Source: Allolobophora icterica (taxonomy: Eukaryota; Annelida; Clitellata; Crassiclitellata; Lumbricidae). From it: a stretch of 64,000 bases of DNA. The notes under the pieces were generated by a model that did not search any database, was not told where the DNA came from, and saw only the letters and a program-made list of their open reading frames with translations. The stretch is from NCBI GenBank assembly GCA_963556255.1, contig OY744604.1, positions 20,068,982-20,132,981 of the forward strand, given 5' to 3'. A program made the translations under genes and the position numbers. Shown here one piece after another: positions 60,421 through 64,000 of the stretch. The first letter of the stretch is position 1; each line of letters opens with the position of its first letter.

Positions 60421-60641
60421 TATAATAATAATATTTATTCTTTAATTAAGCGCCTGCAAACGCACTGCGCTGTACATGTACATGTTATGCGATAAATCTT
60501 AACTACTAACAGAACAGACAGCCTGCAATACACGGCGCAAATTGCAGCCTACAAAGCATGTCCGCCTATGGGTCTCGATCTCTGTACCTCTCGCACTCTA
60601 CGCCCAGATGTTATCCAATGCGCTATCGGGCCCCCCAAATG
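60421..60641 (-). repeat. tRNA-derived SINE
   Basis: On the minus strand the head reads TAGCGCATTGGATAACA (A-box-like) and, about 35 bases on, AGATCGAGACCC (B-box-like), the layout of an RNA polymerase III promoter from a tRNA. The body ends in an A/T tail of ATT triplets (60421-60440). The head is too degenerate for a functional tRNA. Confidence 0.6.
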
Positions 60642-61704
60642 TAGGCCTACATTTTTGCACATGACCTTCCGAGAAATATTTCAAACTGAAGCCTAGACGG
60701 CGCAGCCACGCCAAAAGAAATCTATCTCAGAGGAGTGATTTTGTCCTACTGACTTGACCTCGGCTTAATTTTGGTGCGCCATCAGCCTGTAATGCCTCTG
60801 CTCATTAGACTACGACGCCATAGTTGCTGCTATTTTCTACGTAGCGTTAAAGTACATTTTCTACTTCAAATGGATGATTCTTACAAAGTTAGCAAGTCAC
60901 ACATCCAGTTAGCCACCTCCTTCCTTTATTCTGTATCAAGCTGGGGAATTAAACAATATAAATTTTTTACATTTTCTCAGATTACTTTCACACTTATTCA
61001 CCGCAGTATGCATATATAGTAAATACATATATCAGACATATGGTGACCAAAATGTAAATATATAATATAACATAGGGCTTACTGTATATGTATGCCTACA
61101 CATATTAACCCCATCTTGACACACTACATGAAGATGGTGGTTAACCGAGGTGCGTAATAGCTATATATAATTATATGTATATATACATAAAGATAAAACA
61201 GCTGTATATATATATATATATATCGCAGACTTCCTTCTCTTACCTTCTGTTGTCCACCCTTTTGAGGGTTGCCGTTTGCGTGTTAACTTCAACCAAAAAT
61301 CTGTAAAAACTCCAGAGCATGTCTCTGATTAGTGTTGTTACGCAACTCTGCAACTAACTTTGACAGAATTGTTATAATTATTTGATTGATCTATGTCTCG
61401 AACTCACCACAATTGATCCTCCTACGATCTTTGCGCAGGTCATTCACTCAAGACTTAAAACACTTTTTTCCTTGCTCTGAAACCAATAGAATCTGATCTA
61501 GCCTGCCTATCGGTTTTATTTTTACTGACACCTGTAAATAGTCTAGTTCCTCTGACCTAGCTTTCTGGCATTATACACCAAGAGATTGCGACAGCTATTA
61601 AAGGCATGCAGAAATGTACAATTGCCTAGGCATTATTGTAGGCCTACTTTGTTAGACCTTGGGGTGCTTTCGAGGTTACCATGCTATTACAGTTCACCGG
61701 TGTT

Positions 61705-61935
61705 TTTTGTAGAAAAAAGGTTCCGGAAGGGCTAAAAGGGTTATGGAAGGGCTAAAATCTCGAAAAAAACGGGATTTGAGGTTGGAAGGGTCTAAATAAA
61801 CACTGAAAACAGTTCACTGACATTAACTTAAAACAACTAAATTATTGTTTTATTATTGAAATAAACAAATTATTTTTAGTAGCTGAAAAAAGGTGCCGGA
61901 ACGCTGTTCCAGCGTGTTCCGGCTGAAAAAAGCAC
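61705..61935 (-). mobile_element. hAT-like MITE family B, copy 3
   Basis: Inverse relative of 16624-16896: AAAAAAGGTTCCGGAAGG near the left end, ACACTGAAAACAGTTCA in the middle, GTTCCGGCTGAAAAAAGCAC at the right end. The left boundary and target duplication are not certain. Confidence 0.6.
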
Positions 61936-61957
61936 TGCAATTGGGGTGGGGGTCCAT

Positions 61958-62215
61958 AGAGTAGTGGTAACATCACTGGCGTGAAGAGCAGTAGGTAGCG
62001 GGATCGCTTCCCGCAACCCTCTTAAAGGTCCACTCAGCCTATCATTCGCGAGATGGCGCGTTGTTAAAATGAGATGTAGGACGTGATGGGCGCCTTGCAT
62101 GGCTACCTTATACATTTAAAATTCGACTCCTGTAATAACTTGTGATCATCCATTTATACTGATTTGTAATCATACTGCATAATTGTCAGTTTGAAAATAT
62201 TAAACGAAGATTATA
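61958..62215 (+). repeat. tRNA-derived SINE
   Basis: The head contains CCATAGAGTAGTGGTAACA (A-box-like) and the perfect arm GCGGGATCGCTTCCCGC (B-box, T-arm like). The body ends GATATTAAACGAAG-like before GATTATAA, as does 17859-17915. The D-arm is degenerate, so a SINE rather than a working tRNA. Confidence 0.55.
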
Positions 62216-62252
62216 AATTGACTATTAATAAGTCAATGGATGGTTTCTTTAG

Positions 62253-62393
62253 GAGATGCTCTGACAGACGAATTGAGGAGTAACGTTAACAACATCGAGA
62301 TCAGATTGAGGAAACAGCAACGATTGTGGAAAATTCTAAAAGATCAGGTGCTTGTTGAATGTAGAGAACCCGCAAGGGCAACGTTTAAGCTAA
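62253..62393 (+). CDS. Gene 2 exon: coiled-coil segment, donor uncertain
   Basis: Behind acceptor ATGGTTTCTTTAG, phase 1. GDALTDELRSNVNNIEIRLR then KQQRLWKILKDQVLVECREP has regular Leu/Ile/Val spacing and high charge, typical of a coiled coil. The best in-phase donor is CTAAGTACGC, ending the exon at 62393; it is weak. The frame stays open to a TAG... at about 62432, so the exon may instead end the protein in another transcript form. Confidence 0.45.
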
Positions 62394-63517
62394 GTACGCA
62401 TTTCTTTTCTCAAAAATATGTGATGCGCTTATAGATCGAAGTTTGCAATTTGCACAAGGAAAGTTAGCTTACTACTGGATACTTAACGTCTACTAAATAC
62501 TCTACTTGGCAGATTTAGTAGGTAATTCTAAAATTTAATGCAATCCGCCAATAAACAGTTTAGGAAATGAGCTGCAGATGCTTTTAACAAAGGCATACCT
62601 AACTGATCATTATAGTTTGAGGAATTTTCGCTCTCCGCAGTGCCTACCCCGCCCCCCGAAGAATCGCTTCCATTCATTTCACTTTAAGAAAAGATACAAT
62701 CAAAAAGGGCGCTAGATAGAGAAAGTACATGCACCAAACACATTGGAAGTTCTAAATTTCGTGTTATATCCGTTCCACATTTGACTGCTGTAAAGAGAAT
62801 TACATGTGAGAACTTCATTCAAGAAATATTGTCGAGCCTTACAAACATTTTTGCAAAGGTTTGTATATCATGATTTATCATAGCTAATCTTATCGATACC
62901 TAGTGTCAGATCGTTCAGGACAATTACAAATATTTTCTAAAAGGACTCATAATCAGGAGTATGCGATATGGATGTGTGAAAGGCGATCTAGACTAATTGT
63001 AAAGGTAGAGTGTGGACAAGAGGACTTGCAAGACCGTAGCAACGCATAATCACGATACACGGGGTCAGATAGCTGCAAGAAATTAAAATAAGAGGCTATT
63101 TTGAAGAAGATCTGAGCAATTGTGTAGCCAACATTCATGATATTGAATATTTACAAGGTATTGCCTACAACTTTGAATTCTATGTACTGTATTTGCAATG
63201 TTTCAAGTCATTGAAATTATATGTGTAGTGTCTTTTACTTCACAATAAACTTCTTGTATTCATCAAATGTGTCTTATTTCTAAAGCTCCGAGCGGCGAAA
63301 TGTGAGGAGCGAATCATCCGGGGCGAAATGGGGAATTGTAGTTATCCCGATCATTATGCTTATAGTTTATGTAGTAGATTGATTATCGTTCCTCATTAAT
63401 ATGATTGTATAAAACTGTAGATCCTAATGTGAATAACTTCTAGTAGTAAGATGTTATAATTTAGGAATAATTAAGTAATTTAAAATATGGTTAAGTAAAT
63501 ATGCTATTATATTTCAG

Positions 63518-63547
63518 CATTTTGGACGTCCAGTTTTGACAAAATTG
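63518..63547 (+). CDS. Gene 2 candidate microexon, 30 bases
   Basis: Acceptor TATTATATTTCAG and a strong donor (AAAATTGGTAAGA) bound 30 bases in phase 1-1, giving FWTSSFDKI between split codons. Size and phase fit the gene 2 plan, but a 30-base exon is easy to obtain by chance. Confidence 0.35.
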
Positions 63548-63619
63548 GTAAGAACACTTGTCTATCATGACTTTGTACCCTGTTCTTCCATTTACTAACT
63601 AATTTCTGCACAGTCATTC

Positions 63620-64000
63620 ACATTAATGGGTCTTCAACTTGTTCGAAATGCATTTGGCCGAGCTGCCACCAGGAAGCCCAAACATTGCCACATCTTTAAA
63701 TCACAACACCGGCTAAGCATTCCAGAAAGCATTCATTTCAATGTACTTTAGCTAACCTATAATACTCTCATCTCAAAGAATTCTTTGCAATCTAGTCAGC
63801 GCGCTCTATCTGAGCATTCTCTAACTTTACTCTTGTCCGTCCAAAGTATCTAGAATTTTTAAGTTTTCTACGGATCTACACCACACTGCACCTCGACTTC
63901 GGAACGATATCCAACCTGAATGCCGCAAACTCTCCCTTCCTCTACTCCTCCTGTAGTTTATTTAGTATTATCTGTCTACCAACTAACTAAGAAAGTAAGT
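63620..64000 (+). pseudogene. CR1-like LINE C-terminal relic, cut by window end
   Basis: The frame reads LQLVRNAFGRAATRKPKHCH then, in nearby frames, SQHRLSIPESIHFNVL and LTYNTL and RALSEHSLTLLLSV. These match the 'LQ-VQNAAARL-TR-PK--HI ... LHWLPI--RI-FK-LLLTY--L' block of CR1-type LINE proteins. Stops are present. Confidence 0.6.

Larger units (their letters stand above)
54773..64000 (+). other. Gene 2: CARD-CARD-TRADD-N gene model, 3' end cut off
   Basis: Exons 54794-55067, 56031-56294, 56693-57076, 57713-57820, 58690-58821, 59878-59988, 62253-62393 (donor uncertain) and 63518-63547 join in frame to about 481 codons, all in phase 1. The first three are direct counterparts of the first three coding exons of gene 1. 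Later exons are short, charged and mostly helical, taking the place of the coiled-coil exon of gene 1. No stop is reached, so the 3' part lies beyond the window; an NHL exon would be expected there by analogy. Gene 1 and gene 2 are tandem, about 20 kb apart, with the same orientation. Confidence 0.7.

Noticed and set aside
60560..60641. Functional tRNA gene
   Set aside because: A- and B-box-like motifs are present, but the arms do not pair into a full cloverleaf and a SINE body with an A/T tail follows.
62641..62690. Alternative terminal exon of gene 2 (VPTPPPEESL to stop)
   Set aside because: A phase-compatible acceptor exists, but it depends on the uncertain donor of the previous exon and would remove the expected propeller; no support beyond phase.

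Overview
The window reads as nuclear DNA of an invertebrate metazoan. Exons are short and bounded by GT/AG sites, introns are long, there are many DNA transposons and 3'-truncated non-LTR retrotransposon relics, microsatellites are abundant, and there is no operon-like packing of genes. The lineage cannot be fixed from the sequence; a lophotrochozoan or another non-arthropod invertebrate would fit.

Two host genes stand out. They are tandem paralogues on the + strand. Gene 1 (16326-34722) joins a CARD exon, a second CARD exon, a TRADD-N-like alpha/beta exon, a coiled-coil exon and a terminal NHL-type beta-propeller exon ending in a stop. Gene 2 (54773 to beyond 64000) repeats the CARD, CARD, TRADD-N-like order with the same exon phases and nearly the same exon sizes, then continues through short, mostly charged or helical exons toward the window end, where its 3' part is cut off. 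Every coding intron of gene 1 that I can place, and every well-defined one of gene 2, is in phase 1 after the first base of a codon, so each internal exon is a symmetric 1-1 module. The layout suggests an intracellular death-fold adaptor or sensor: CARDs and TRADD-N for assembly, the coil for oligomerisation, the NHL propeller for recognition. Function is inference.

The rest is mobile DNA. 5318-10498 is an apparently complete TTAA-flanked transposon with long inverted repeats, an intact 627-codon Kolobok-like transposase and, on the opposite strand, a small ORF resembling the P2X7 receptor C-terminal domain. The last long intron of gene 1 (23197-33859) contains an antisense, decayed hAT-like transposase gene (25556-32025) split by four different elements, each flanked by an 8-bp target duplication; removing them restores a nearly continuous reading frame. 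Many other hAT-like MITEs, two Helentron-like elements, SINE copies and CR1/RTE-type LINE fragments fill 1-16 kb and 35-54 kb. No rRNA, functional tRNA, CRISPR or bacterial-type gene was found.
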